Part shown: piece by piece, positions 37,121 through 44,983 of the stretch
Numbering within the stretch: the stretch's first letter is position 1
Layout: each line of letters opens with the position of its first letter
Source of the DNA: Sphingobacteriaceae bacterium
GTDB taxonomy: Bacteria; Bacteroidota; Bacteroidia; Sphingobacteriales; Sphingobacteriaceae
Assembly (NCBI GenBank): GCA_024645045.1
Contig: JAHEGO010000069.1
Location: 57,698 to 121,697, forward strand
Direction: 5' to 3'
Length of the DNA: 64,000 nt
Made by a program: the position numbers and the translations under genes
The notes under the pieces: model-generated
Seen by the model: the letters and a program-made list of their open reading frames with translations, nothing else
What the model was told of the DNA's origin: nothing
Databases searched by the model: none

Positions 37121-37999
37121 TTAAAAATCGAATAAATGTTTTTCTGCGTGGTAAGAAGACCTCACCATCGGGCCACTTTCTACAACTCTAAATCCCATTT
37201 TCATTCCTGCTTCTTTGTATTTAGCAAATTGGTCTGGGTGTATATATGAAATAACTTCATGGTGTTTTTTTGTTGGTTGTAAATATTGACCTAGGGTTAA
37301 AATATGAACACCATTATTTACTAAGTCCTGCATAGATTCTAGTACTTCTTCTTCGGTTTCACCTAGCCCCAACATAATACCAGATTTAGTTCTTAAACCT
37401 GCAGCGCTAATGCGTTTAAGACATTCTAAGCTGCGGTCGTATTTTGCTTGTATGCGAACTTCTTTAGTTAATCTGCGAACTGTTTCTAAATTATGTGAAA
37501 CAACCTCAGGCTTTACCGCTAACACTTGTTCTAAATTCTCCCATATTCCTTTGAAATCGGGCAACAATGTTTCAAGAGTAGTTTCTGGAGATTTTTTTCT
37601 GATTGCTAAAATTGTTTCTGCCCAAATTCCAGCGCCACCATCTTTCAAATCATCTCTATCTACAGAAGTGATTACGCAATGCTTAACGCTCATCAAGGAA
37701 ACAGAACTTGCAACACGTTCTGGCTCTTCTAAATCTACTGCTAGGGGTCTGCCAGTTGCTACTGCGCAAAATGAGCAAGAGCGAGTACAAATATTCCCTA
37801 AAATCATGAAAGTTGCGGTACCCGCACCCCAGCATTCGCCCATATTAGGACAATTGCCACTCTCACAAATGGTGTGTAATTTATGTTTATCAACCAGTGA
37901 CCTAACTTGTGCATATTCTTTGCCAACAGGCAATTTTACACGCAGCCATTCTGGTTTTCTTACAGCAGGGGTTTCCGATAAAACAGGTAATTTGATCAT
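37121..37999 (-). CDS. lipA: Lipoyl synthase
   Basis: This 292-aa radical SAM enzyme inserts two sulfurs into octanoyl groups on lipoate-dependent enzymes. The start is ATG 37999 ([18 protein letters not shown]); the longer track ORF overlaps the upstream gene. The auxiliary cluster motif [12 protein letters not shown], the radical SAM motif [13 protein letters not shown] and the C-terminal RSSYHAE are intact. Its products serve gcvH-linked glycine cleavage and 2-oxoacid dehydrogenases. It is third-to-last in a four-gene unit with a secreted protein and a sigma/anti-sigma pair. Confidence 0.95.
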   Translation of the reverse strand: MIKLPVLSETPAVRKPEWLRVKLPVGKEYAQVRSLVDKHKLHTICESGNCPNMGECWGAGTATFMILGNICTRSCSFCAVATGRPLAVDLEEPERVASSVSLMSVKHCVITSVDRDDLKDGGAGIWAETILAIRKKSPETTLETLLPDFKGIWENLEQVLAVKPEVVSHNLETVRRLTKEVRIQAKYDRSLECLKRISAAGLRTKSGIMLGLGETEEEVLESMQDLVNNGVHILTLGQYLQPTKKHHEVISYIHPDQFAKYKEAGMKMGFRVVESGPMVRSSYHAEKHLFDF

Positions 38000-38009
38000 T
38001 GATACAAAA

Positions 38010-38762
38010 CTAATACTTTTTCCCAAAAAGGATACTAGCGTATAACGAGATAAATACAGATTTGTTGATGTCCGATGAAAAATTTGCCATAATTGGAACT
38101 TTTTTAGTGTAAAAGTCAACCACAGCTCCGGTTTCAAGTAGTACTATTTTTTCATCTTTACTACTCCAATCAAAAGTAAATCCAGACTTGATGTATCCAC
38201 CAATCATCATTGTGGTTTCGTTTAAACCTTTATTGAAACCTGAATACCCATAAATATTAGAAGGGTTATGTAAATCTTTGTTGAATTTTTCAGACACAAC
38301 GTCTAAGTAAAAAGGGTTTCCGTTATCTTTTAAAATTTCCAAGTAAATTGGCTTCAATAACCCTAAAGACGAACCTGCCATTACATTGAAAGAAATTTCC
38401 ACTCCGTCTTTTGCCGCTTTATCAAAAACTAAAAATTGTGTACCAACACCTATTCTCAAAGGGTAAAATGCATTTTGTTTGCCATATACATAAGACTTTG
38501 CATTGTCATAATATGGGTTTACTACTTTTACTTCTTTTGGATGTTTTAGTTTAACTAACTCTACTTCGAATTGAATTTTTTTGAAGTTATTGGTGATGAT
38601 AGCGTGTCTAAGAATGGCGCCAAATCCTCTATTGTTGATAGTTGCACCTCCGGACCATTCTTTGTGATAAACAAATTGGGTGGGTTCTTCTCCGATTTGT
38701 GCATGCGCAAAAGTTGCCACACAGCATAAGAGCAAAATCAGAAAACAGTTGAATTTGTTCAT
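38010..38762 (-). CDS. Secreted outer-membrane beta-barrel-like protein of unknown function
   Basis: This 250-aa protein has a signal peptide ([22 protein letters not shown]) and an amphipathic beta-rich body with alternating aromatic residues and the terminal [10 protein letters not shown], which fits a small outer-membrane barrel. I do not recognise a named family. It is the first gene of the unit with lipA, the sigma factor and the anti-sigma factor, 10 nt before lipA. It may be unrelated in function to lipA. Confidence 0.75.
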   Translation of the reverse strand: MNKFNCFLILLLCCVATFAHAQIGEEPTQFVYHKEWSGGATINNRGFGAILRHAIITNNFKKIQFEVELVKLKHPKEVKVVNPYYDNAKSYVYGKQNAFYPLRIGVGTQFLVFDKAAKDGVEISFNVMAGSSLGLLKPIYLEILKDNGNPFYLDVVSEKFNKDLHNPSNIYGYSGFNKGLNETTMMIGGYIKSGFTFDWSSKDEKIVLLETGAVVDFYTKKVPIMANFSSDINKSVFISLYASILFGKKY

Positions 38763-38818
38763 GAATTTAAAATATTAACATAAAAATAAGCATTTTTGAA
38801 TTAATTAAATGAAATAAT

Positions 38819-39232
38819 ATGGCAACAATTCAAACGGTTTATTTAGGAGAATTAAGAACTCAAGCTACACACCTTGATTCTCAAACAGTAATTTACACAG
38901 ACGCGCCAAAAGACAACCAAGGATTGGGTTCATGTTTTTCGCCAACCGATTTGCTTGCAACTTCATTGGGGAGTTGTATGTTTACCATCATGGCTATTGC
39001 AGGTAAAACACATGGTTTTGAACAGAAACTTATTGATTCGAAATTAGATATTACCAAAATAATGTCTAGCGACCCAAGAAGAGTTGGAGAAGTGAAAGTG
39101 GAGTTTTATTTTCCTAAAAATGTGGAATTTACTGACAAGGAAAAAGCAATCATTGCTAATGCAACTAAGACTTGCCCAGTAGCGTTGAGTTTACACCCAG
39201 AAACAGTAAAAACAGTTGTATTTAATTATTAA
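38819..39232 (+). CDS. OsmC/Ohr family peroxiredoxin-like protein
   Basis: This 137-aa protein has the OsmC-fold active cysteines in SLGSCMFTIMAIAG (about 50-63) and TCPVALSLHPET (about 121-132). Such proteins reduce organic hydroperoxides using thiols. It converges on and overlaps by 11 bp with ytxJ, a bacillithiol-associated redox gene, which puts two thiol-redox genes tail to tail. The exact OsmC subfamily (YhfA-like or OsmC) is not certain. Confidence 0.88.
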   Translation: MATIQTVYLGELRTQATHLDSQTVIYTDAPKDNQGLGSCFSPTDLLATSLGSCMFTIMAIAGKTHGFEQKLIDSKLDITKIMSSDPRRVGEVKVEFYFPKNVEFTDKEKAIIANATKTCPVALSLHPETVKTVVFNY

Positions 39233-39548
39233 GTTCCGCTAAAACTCTAGCTGCTTCAATAGATTGGTGGCTTGCATGATAAGTGCATTGGCCATTTTTG
39301 ATTACCAATACTTGAGGAGATTCATGTGTAATTTGAAATTGCGTTGCAATCGCATTTGAGATGGAACGAAAGTTTAGTAAATCTAAATAGTAGACAGGAA
39401 AAACAGAATCGTTCCATTCTTGTTGAAACATTTTCCATGCCATGTTACTAACCGAACACCTGGTACTATGTTTGAATAACACAACAGGTTCGTTGCCATT
39501 GGCAATTGAAATTAATTGTGCTTCGTCGTTTAGGGGAATTAAATTCAT
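39222..39548 (-). CDS. ytxJ: Bacillithiol system redox-active protein YtxJ
   Basis: This 108-aa thioredoxin-fold protein begins at ATG 39548 (MNLIPLNDEAQ), not at the 39641 start in the track, because a separate small lipoprotein occupies that region in another frame. The conserved VVLFKHSTRCSVSNMA motif with a single active-site cysteine, followed by LDLLNFRSISNAIA and HESPQVLVIKNG, is characteristic of YtxJ/DUF2847. It is thought to act in de-bacillithiolation. It lies one base after the small lipoprotein gene. Confidence 0.88.
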   Translation of the reverse strand: MNLIPLNDEAQLISIANGNEPVVLFKHSTRCSVSNMAWKMFQQEWNDSVFPVYYLDLLNFRSISNAIATQFQITHESPQVLVIKNGQCTYHASHQSIEAARVLAELNN

Positions 39549-39549
39549 T

Positions 39550-39687
39550 TTATTTCCAAACGCCTCTACCTCTTCCTGAGTATTTATAATTATCTGCTCC
39601 ACCTGGGCAACCTTGACGGCTAGAACAAGCGCTAAATGCAATGGCTAAAAAGCCTAATACTAAAATTGATGCAAATACTTTTTTCAT
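39550..39687 (-). CDS. Tiny predicted lipoprotein (45 aa), not in the ORF track
   Basis: A complete small ORF encodes 45 residues starting MKKVFASILVLGFLAIAF and continuing SACSSRQGCPGGADNYKYSG before RGRGVWK. The signal segment ends in lipobox FSAC, so Cys21 would be lipidated, leaving a 25-residue mature peptide with a second cysteine in a GCPGG motif and a basic tail. The stop codon lies one base before the ytxJ ATG, which implies co-translation. No function is known to me; the cysteine and ytxJ neighbour suggest a redox-linked envelope role, which is inference. Confidence 0.8.
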   Translation of the reverse strand: MKKVFASILVLGFLAIAFSACSSRQGCPGGADNYKYSGRGRGVWK

Positions 39688-39720
39688 GTTGTTTATTGCT
39701 TATTAGACAAATGTAATTGT

Positions 39721-40221
39721 TTAATTGATATTTTTAAAATCTGCAGCTAAGGCTGCCATTTTGATGGCGGTAATTGCTGCTTCTACGCCTTTATTTCCAT
39801 GTTTCCCGCCAGCTCTATCTGCTGCTTGTTGCATATTTTCGGTAGTCAATACGCCAAAAATTGCAGGAACAAGGCTTTGTGTACCAACATTGGTTATTCC
39901 GTTGGCTACGGCATTACAAATAAAATCGAAATGACGTGTTTCCCCTTGAATAACACAGCCTAGGCAAATGACCGCATCGTATTTCTTGCTTGCAGCAGCT
40001 AATGCAGCTGCATTACTTAGTTCAAAAGTGCCAGGCACTTCGTATATCGTAATTTGATCTTCTGGGCAACCGTTTTCTTGTAAAGCATCCAAAGCGCCAT
40101 TTAAAAGCGCACCTGTTATTGCTGCATTCCATTGTGCAACTACTATCGCAAATTTAAAATTTGCTGCAGAAGGGATACTTAGATGGGTGAAATCGGAAAG
40201 GTTTTTTAGATGAGTAGCCAT
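39721..40221 (-). CDS. ribH: 6,7-dimethyl-8-ribityllumazine synthase
   Basis: This 166-aa enzyme makes the direct precursor of riboflavin and assembles into capsids or pentamers. The start used is ATG 40221 (MATHLKNLSDF), since the ATG at 40233 sits in the T run of a terminator. Motifs FAIVVAQWNAAIT, VPGTFELSNAA, GCVIQGETRHFDFIC and the catalytic region FGVLTTENMQQA with GNKGVEAA are clear. No FMN riboswitch is recognisable upstream. Confidence 0.95.
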   Translation of the reverse strand: MATHLKNLSDFTHLSIPSAANFKFAIVVAQWNAAITGALLNGALDALQENGCPEDQITIYEVPGTFELSNAAALAAASKKYDAVICLGCVIQGETRHFDFICNAVANGITNVGTQSLVPAIFGVLTTENMQQAADRAGGKHGNKGVEAAITAIKMAALAADFKNIN

Positions 40222-40233
40222 TTGTTTTAACAT

Positions 40234-40260
40234 AAAAAAACTCCTGAGGTCACTCAGGAG
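40234..40260 (-). terminator. Intrinsic terminator between the TPR gene and ribH
   Basis: The perfect 9-bp stem ACTCCTGAG / CTCAGGAGT is followed on the minus strand by a run of seven T residues that runs directly into an ATG at 40233. It ends the TPR-protein transcript or regulates read-through into ribH. Confidence 0.88.
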
Positions 40261-40280
40261 TTTTCAATAAAATTTTTTAA

Positions 40281-40946
40281 TTAAATTTTTGCACTTGCTC
40301 TTGCAATGTATTTATCAATATCTCTTGCTTCGTTTGTGTCAGCAAATTCTTTTTTGATTTTGTTGTAAGTATCTACTGCTTTTTGATTTTCATTTAATTG
40401 CTCATAAGTGATGCCTAACTTTAACAACGCGATTGGCGCTGTGAAAGCGTTTGGTGACTTTGCAGCAGACTTAGCATAATAAGAACTAGCGTTGTCTAAT
40501 TGATTTAATTCAACGTAAGCATCAGCAATTCCAGCAAATGCTAAAGCGCTTAATAAATCATCATTACTACTAAACTCTTTTAATGATTCTACTGCTAAAT
40601 CGTATTGTCCTTTTTTCAAATAACAAAAACCTAAATAGTAGTGTGCAAGGTTTCCTGCTTTAGTGCTACCATATTCATCAATAATACCAACAAAACCTAA
40701 AAAGTTTCCGTCACCATTGATTGCTTTGTCTAATGAATCTTGTTCAAAATATCTTTCTGCAACATAACTTTGTGCAGCTGCTTCTTTTTCTCTAGGTGTT
40801 AAGATGAATCTTTGGTATGAAAAATAAATTAAAATTAGGGCAACAATGGTACCACCAATTACTAATAAACTTCTTCTGTTTTCTGCAACAAAATGTTCTG
40901 CTTTTGAAAACTGTTCTCCGATGTTATTTTCTGTTTCTTGCGACAT
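40281..40946 (-). CDS. TPR-repeat membrane protein, YfgM-like
   Basis: This 221-aa protein has one membrane segment (SLLVIGGTIVALILIYFSY, about 26-44) and at least three tetratricopeptide repeats facing the periplasm (NLAHYYLGFCYLKKGQYDLAVESL, ALAFAGIADAYVELNQLDNASSYY, PIALLKLGITYEQLNENQKAVDTY). This matches the YfgM/TolA-binding-like class of envelope scaffold proteins. Partners are unknown. It is followed by a terminator before ribH. Confidence 0.88.
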   Translation of the reverse strand: MSQETENNIGEQFSKAEHFVAENRRSLLVIGGTIVALILIYFSYQRFILTPREKEAAAQSYVAERYFEQDSLDKAINGDGNFLGFVGIIDEYGSTKAGNLAHYYLGFCYLKKGQYDLAVESLKEFSSNDDLLSALAFAGIADAYVELNQLDNASSYYAKSAAKSPNAFTAPIALLKLGITYEQLNENQKAVDTYNKIKKEFADTNEARDIDKYIARASAKI

Positions 40947-40966
40947 ATAATTCTATTCTAAGCTTG

Positions 40967-40996
40967 CAAAAATACATTTTTAGCCGATACTATCAA
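40967..40996 (-). promoter_or_regulatory. Promoter of the TPR gene
   Basis: The minus strand reads TATTTTTG (40974-40967), matching TAnnTTTG, with TTG (40996-40994) 19 nt upstream. It is back to back with the recF promoter. Confidence 0.7.
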
Positions 40997-41002
40997 TATC
41001 TG

Positions 41003-41034
41003 TTTAAAAGATGCCCTTAATTTAAATATATTTG
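41003..41034 (+). promoter_or_regulatory. Promoter of recF
   Basis: TATATTTG (41027-41034) matches TAnnTTTG, with TTTA (41003-41006) 20 nt upstream. The recF ATG is 21 nt downstream of the -7 element. Confidence 0.65.
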
Positions 41035-41054
41035 TGCACCAGAATGGGTTTTTA

Positions 41055-42167
41055 ATGTATCTAAATCAACTTTCACTCTTAAATTTTAAAAATTACCCCG
41101 AGGCTAATTTGAGTTTTTTGCCAGGAGTTAACTGCTTTGTGGGTAATAATGGAGCCGGTAAAACGAATATTTTAGATGCCATTCACTATTTATGCCTTTG
41201 CAAAAGCTATTTTAACCCTATTGATTCTCAACAAATATTACATGAAGAAGCATTTTTCTTAGTTCAAGGAGACTTTAATAAGGATGAGCAGCTAGAACCA
41301 GTTTATTGTGGCTTAAAACGTAACCATAAAAAGGTTTTTAAAAGAAATAATAAGGAATATCAAAGATTAGCTGACCATATTGGTATTTATCCGTTGGTTA
41401 TGATATCTCCACAAGACCAGTATTTAATTTCGGAGGGGAGTGAAGAGCGAAGGAAATTCCTAGACAATGCTATTTCACAGACAGACAGCGTTTATTTAGA
41501 CGATTTAATTGCTTATCATAAAGTGATAGCTCAAAGAAATGCTTTGCTAAAACAGTTTCAAGAGCGAAACCGAGTGGATGAAGAAATGATTTCGATTTAC
41601 GATGAACAGTTGGTTCATTTAGCTGCTAAAATTTATCAAAAGCGACTGAGTTTTATGGAAGAATTTATTCCATTATTCAATCAAATTTACCAAACCATTA
41701 GTTCAGGGGCAGAAACAGTTACTTTTAATTATGAATCACATTTAAGTCAAAATGACTTTGCATTGCTATTAAAAAATAATTTAACGAAAGATATTTATAC
41801 GGCAAGAACTAATTATGGAATTCATAAAGACGACTTGCAATTTAATTTAGGTGAATTTCCTCTGAAGAAATATGGTTCACAAGGGCAGCAGAAATCTTAT
41901 GTCATTGCGTTGAAGCTTGCGCATTATTCTTTTTTAAATGCTAAGAAAGGATATAAGCCAATTTTAATGTTAGATGATATTTTTGATAAATTAGACGAAC
42001 AGCGTATTCGAAAACTATTGGCTATGGTAAGTGAAGATTCGTTCGGCCAATTATTTATTACAGATACAGACCAGGCAAGGGTTGCAAAAATTTTTCAAGA
42101 TTTAAATATCGATTGTCGTATATTTGAAGTTAACAAAGGGCTTGTAGCGCAAGTCAATAAAAAATAA
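41055..42167 (+). CDS. recF: DNA replication and repair protein RecF
   Basis: This 370-aa ABC-like ATPase loads RecA at gapped DNA together with RecO and RecR. The start is ATG 41055 (MYLNQLSLLNFKNY); the track GTG at 41034 lies within the promoter. Walker A is FVGNNGAGKTNILDAIHYL (about 31-49), the RecF-specific loop is ISEGSEERRKFLDNAIS, the signature region is SQGQQKSYVIALKLA and Walker B is PILMLDDIFDKLD. It is followed 3 nt later by a DUF721 gene, a common pairing. Confidence 0.96.
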   Translation: MYLNQLSLLNFKNYPEANLSFLPGVNCFVGNNGAGKTNILDAIHYLCLCKSYFNPIDSQQILHEEAFFLVQGDFNKDEQLEPVYCGLKRNHKKVFKRNNKEYQRLADHIGIYPLVMISPQDQYLISEGSEERRKFLDNAISQTDSVYLDDLIAYHKVIAQRNALLKQFQERNRVDEEMISIYDEQLVHLAAKIYQKRLSFMEEFIPLFNQIYQTISSGAETVTFNYESHLSQNDFALLLKNNLTKDIYTARTNYGIHKDDLQFNLGEFPLKKYGSQGQQKSYVIALKLAHYSFLNAKKGYKPILMLDDIFDKLDEQRIRKLLAMVSEDSFGQLFITDTDQARVAKIFQDLNIDCRIFEVNKGLVAQVNKK

Positions 42168-42170
42168 AAT

Positions 42171-42467
42171 ATGTTATTTAGGAAAAGTAATGAGTTAACC
42201 ATGAAAGCTGCCATTGAGCAGTTATTGGATACCTATAAACTTTCCGATCAGTTTTTAGCAGAAAAAATAAAATCTAATTGGCCTGAATTAGTTGGAAAAG
42301 TAATTGCCAATCGAACCGATGAGATTTCAATTCGTCAACAAAAATTATACTTGAAAGTTTCTTCCGCTAGTTTACGTCAGGAGTTAATCATGATGAAAAC
42401 AAATTTAATTGATAACATAAATGAATATGCTGGAAAGAAATTAATCAATGAGATTGTGTTATTGTAA
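42171..42467 (+). CDS. DUF721 (DciA-like) protein
   Basis: This 98-aa protein belongs to the DUF721/DciA superfamily: it contains the core IKSNWPELVGKVIANRTDEISIRQQKLYLKVSSASLRQEL. DciA proteins load the replicative helicase in many bacteria, and the recF neighbour fits a replication role. This protein has only the compact KH-like domain with no long C-terminal tail, so helicase loading is plausible but not shown. Confidence 0.82.
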   Translation: MLFRKSNELTMKAAIEQLLDTYKLSDQFLAEKIKSNWPELVGKVIANRTDEISIRQQKLYLKVSSASLRQELIMMKTNLIDNINEYAGKKLINEIVLL

Positions 42468-42485
42468 TTGTAGATTTTTAGACAT

Positions 42486-42519
42486 AAAAAAAGCTTGACA
42501 AATTTGTCAAGCTTTTTTT
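42486..42519. terminator. Bidirectional terminator between DUF721 gene and ndk
   Basis: A palindrome AGCTTGACAAA / TTTGTCAAGCT is flanked by seven A residues on the left and a T run on the right, so it can serve both convergent transcripts. Confidence 0.93.
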
Positions 42520-42535
42520 ATTTTTTAAAATGCAA

Positions 42536-42955
42536 TTAGCATCTTTCAAATGCACTGAAGAAAAAGTTTCCTTCAATCATTGCATTTTCATCAGAATCAG
42601 ATCCGTGAACTGCGTTCGCGTCGATTGATTTTGCATATAAATTTCTGATAGTTCCTGCGTCAGCTTTTTGAGGGTCAGTAGCTCCAATAACGGTACGGAA
42701 ATCTGCAACTGCATTGTCTTTTTCTAAAATAGCAGCTACAATTGGTCCAGAAGACATAAATGCGACTAAGTCTTTGTAAAAAGGACGTTCTGCGTGAACT
42801 TCATAGAATTTCCCAGCCATTTCTGGACTCAATGAAGTGTATTTTAAGGCAATTACCTTAAATCCTGCTTTGATAATGTGGTCAATGATAGCTCCCATGT
42901 GTCCATTCGCTACTGCATCAGGCTTAATCATGGTAAATGTTCTGTTTGTGGTCAT
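42536..42955 (-). CDS. ndk: Nucleoside-diphosphate kinase
   Basis: This 139-aa enzyme balances nucleoside triphosphates by phosphate transfer through an active-site histidine. The motifs [16 protein letters not shown], the [11 protein letters not shown] stretch, [22 protein letters not shown] (with the phospho-histidine) and FFSAFERC end are intact. Length is standard. It is transcribed alone from the minus strand. Confidence 0.96.
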   Translation of the reverse strand: MTTNRTFTMIKPDAVANGHMGAIIDHIIKAGFKVIALKYTSLSPEMAGKFYEVHAERPFYKDLVAFMSSGPIVAAILEKDNAVADFRTVIGATDPQKADAGTIRNLYAKSIDANAVHGSDSDENAMIEGNFFFSAFERC

Positions 42956-43057
42956 CTTTTTAATTATTTATTTCCGCGAAAATACAATAATATGTCAAAA
43001 TCTAGTAAAAAACCTTTAAAGTCCTACGTTTAAAGCCGTATAATGAAAAAAAATGAA

Positions 43058-43065
43058 TAGATTTG
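43058..43065 (+). promoter_or_regulatory. Probable nrnA promoter -7 element
   Basis: TAGATTTG matches TAnnTTTG and ends 10 nt before the ATG, implying a leader of only about 4-5 nt. The -33 element is unclear. Confidence 0.5.
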
Positions 43066-43075
43066 CTACCTTTCT

Positions 43076-44083
43076 ATGCACAATATCAAAGAACTACAAG
43101 CGCTGCTTTCCGAAGCAAAGAAAATAGTCATCACTACGCATCATAAACCAGATGGAGATGCCATGGGCTCTTCTTTGGGTTTGTACCATTTTCTTCTTGC
43201 ATTAGGTCATCATGTGCATGTCATAACACCCTCGGATTATCCTTATTTTTTACATTGGTTACCTGGAAATTCAGAAGTGATAGATTTTCAAATTCAAGAA
43301 GCACGAGCTAAGGATTTAGTCGCAGAAGCCGATATAATATTTTGTTGCGATTTTAATGCGCTTTCTAGGATTGGCTCTTTAGGTGATTTAGTTCGAAGTA
43401 GTGCTGCGAAAAAAGTGATGATAGACCATCATTTAGATCCAGAAGGATTCGAAGACTTTACTTACTGGAATGTTAGCGCATGTGCGGCGGCAGAATTAGT
43501 TTACCGATTCATAGTTGAATTAGGGTTTGGGAATAACATCAATAAGGATATTGCTACTTGTTTATATACAGGAATCATGACCGACTCTGGTTCTTTTCGT
43601 TTTCCAAGTACTTCAGCAGAAGTTCACCGCATCATTGCAGATTTAATTGAACGAGGTGCAAATAATTCAAGAATTCACGAATTAATATACGATACCAATT
43701 CTGAAAACCGTTTAAAATTTTTAGGGCATATTTTGAGTCAGAAAATGTTTGTATTACCAGAAATAAATACTGCTTACATTTATATTGATCAAGAGGAATT
43801 AAAAAAATACCAAATAGTAACTGGCGATACCGAAGGAATTGTAAATTATGCACTTTCTATCAATGGTATTCGTTTTGCAATTTTGGTTGTAGATAGAGGT
43901 GAAGCGCGTAAACTTTCGTTTCGTTCAAAGGGAGAGTTTCCTGCGAATGAAGTAGCGAAAAAATATTTTGAAGGAGGGGGGCATCGCAATGCTGCCGGAG
44001 GAATTTCTTTCTTAAGTTTAACAGAAACGGTAGAAAAGATAAAAAATATTTTACCTGAATTTGAAGAAATGTTAAAACAATAA
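43076..44083 (+). CDS. nrnA: NrnA-type oligoribonuclease / pAp phosphatase (DHH family)
   Basis: This 335-aa DHH-DHHA1 phosphoesterase degrades short RNA oligonucleotides and 3'-phosphoadenosine 5'-phosphate. Metal-binding motifs TTHHKPDGDAMGSSLG (about 20-35), DFNAL, VMIDHHLDP and DSGSFRF lie in the DHH half, and the GGGHRNAAGG loop lies in the DHHA1 half. Length is typical. It leads a small run with two FKBP genes 25 nt downstream. Confidence 0.93.
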   Translation: MHNIKELQALLSEAKKIVITTHHKPDGDAMGSSLGLYHFLLALGHHVHVITPSDYPYFLHWLPGNSEVIDFQIQEARAKDLVAEADIIFCCDFNALSRIGSLGDLVRSSAAKKVMIDHHLDPEGFEDFTYWNVSACAAAELVYRFIVELGFGNNINKDIATCLYTGIMTDSGSFRFPSTSAEVHRIIADLIERGANNSRIHELIYDTNSENRLKFLGHILSQKMFVLPEINTAYIYIDQEELKKYQIVTGDTEGIVNYALSINGIRFAILVVDRGEARKLSFRSKGEFPANEVAKKYFEGGGHRNAAGGISFLSLTETVEKIKNILPEFEEMLKQ

Positions 44084-44108
44084 ATAATAAAATAAAAATA
44101 AAAATAAA

Positions 44109-44975
44109 ATGACTAGAAGATTATTAATTATCGCTGCATTAGCGACTGCCTTATTCCAAAGTTGTGGAGATGGTTTTAAAACAAGTGAGGATGGATTGAA
44201 ATATAAAATTCACACGAGCAATGAAGGTGAAAAAATCAAAGTAGGAGATTTCGTTACTTTAAATATGGTTTACCGTACAGATTCTGATTCGGTTTTATTC
44301 GATACATATAAGATCGGACAAGCAGTTAAATTAATGGTTGTAGAACCTTCATTCAAAGGTGATCTAATGCACGGTTTGACTTTATTATCTGAAGCTGATT
44401 CTGCTACTTTTTTAATTAATGCAGATTCATTGTTTGAAAAAACTTTCCGTTTTCAACGTCCTGCATTTATTGCAGCAGGTTCTATGTTGACCTTCCAAGT
44501 TAAAATCGAAAAAGTGCAAACTAAAAAACAAATGGAAGATGAAATGCAAGCTGAAGCAGCTAAAAAAGCGACCGAAGAAAAAGCAAACATCAATAAATAT
44601 ATTGGAGATAATAAATTAACAACTGTTATTACAGCAAGTGGAATTCAATATGTAATTACCAAAGAAGGATCTACTGAAAAAGCGTTAGTAGGTGATACAG
44701 TAATGGTTCAATATACAGGTAGATTATTAAATGGATTTAAATTTGATTCTTCTTATCCTGCAGGTAAACCATTAGAGTTTCCAGTTGGACAAGGTGTTGT
44801 TATTAAAGGTTGGGACGAAATTTTGCAAATAATGTCTAAAGGTGCAAAAGCAACAGTTATTATTCCATCGGCTTTAGCATATGGCGCAAGCGAAATGGGT
44901 AATGGTGCAATTCCAGCATTTTCAACTTTGGTTTTTGACATGGAATTAGTAGGTATTAAAAAAGCTAAAAAATAA
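44109..44975 (+). CDS. FKBP-type peptidyl-prolyl isomerase lipoprotein (first of tandem pair)
   Basis: This 288-aa predicted lipoprotein (lipobox FQSC at about residues 16-19) contains two FKBP-like domains. The N-terminal one (about 25-140) lacks the signature aromatic residues and may be structural. The C-terminal one (about 180-285) has VMVQYTGRLLNGFKFDSS, IKGWDEILQIMSKGAKATVIIPSALAYG and IPAFSTLVFDMELV, a nearly full active site. It is expected to fold or chaperone envelope proteins in the periplasm. The next gene is a paralogue. Confidence 0.9.
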   Translation: MTRRLLIIAALATALFQSCGDGFKTSEDGLKYKIHTSNEGEKIKVGDFVTLNMVYRTDSDSVLFDTYKIGQAVKLMVVEPSFKGDLMHGLTLLSEADSATFLINADSLFEKTFRFQRPAFIAAGSMLTFQVKIEKVQTKKQMEDEMQAEAAKKATEEKANINKYIGDNKLTTVITASGIQYVITKEGSTEKALVGDTVMVQYTGRLLNGFKFDSSYPAGKPLEFPVGQGVVIKGWDEILQIMSKGAKATVIIPSALAYGASEMGNGAIPAFSTLVFDMELVGIKKAKK

Positions 44976-44983
44976 TATATCAT

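Noticed and set aside
37410-38045. 211-aa plus-strand ORF
   Set aside because: It is antisense to lipA, whose radical SAM motifs are certain.
39549-39641. 31-codon N-terminal extension of ytxJ
   Set aside because: It overlaps a complete lipoprotein ORF in another frame with a clear lipobox, and YtxJ proteins start near MNLIPL.
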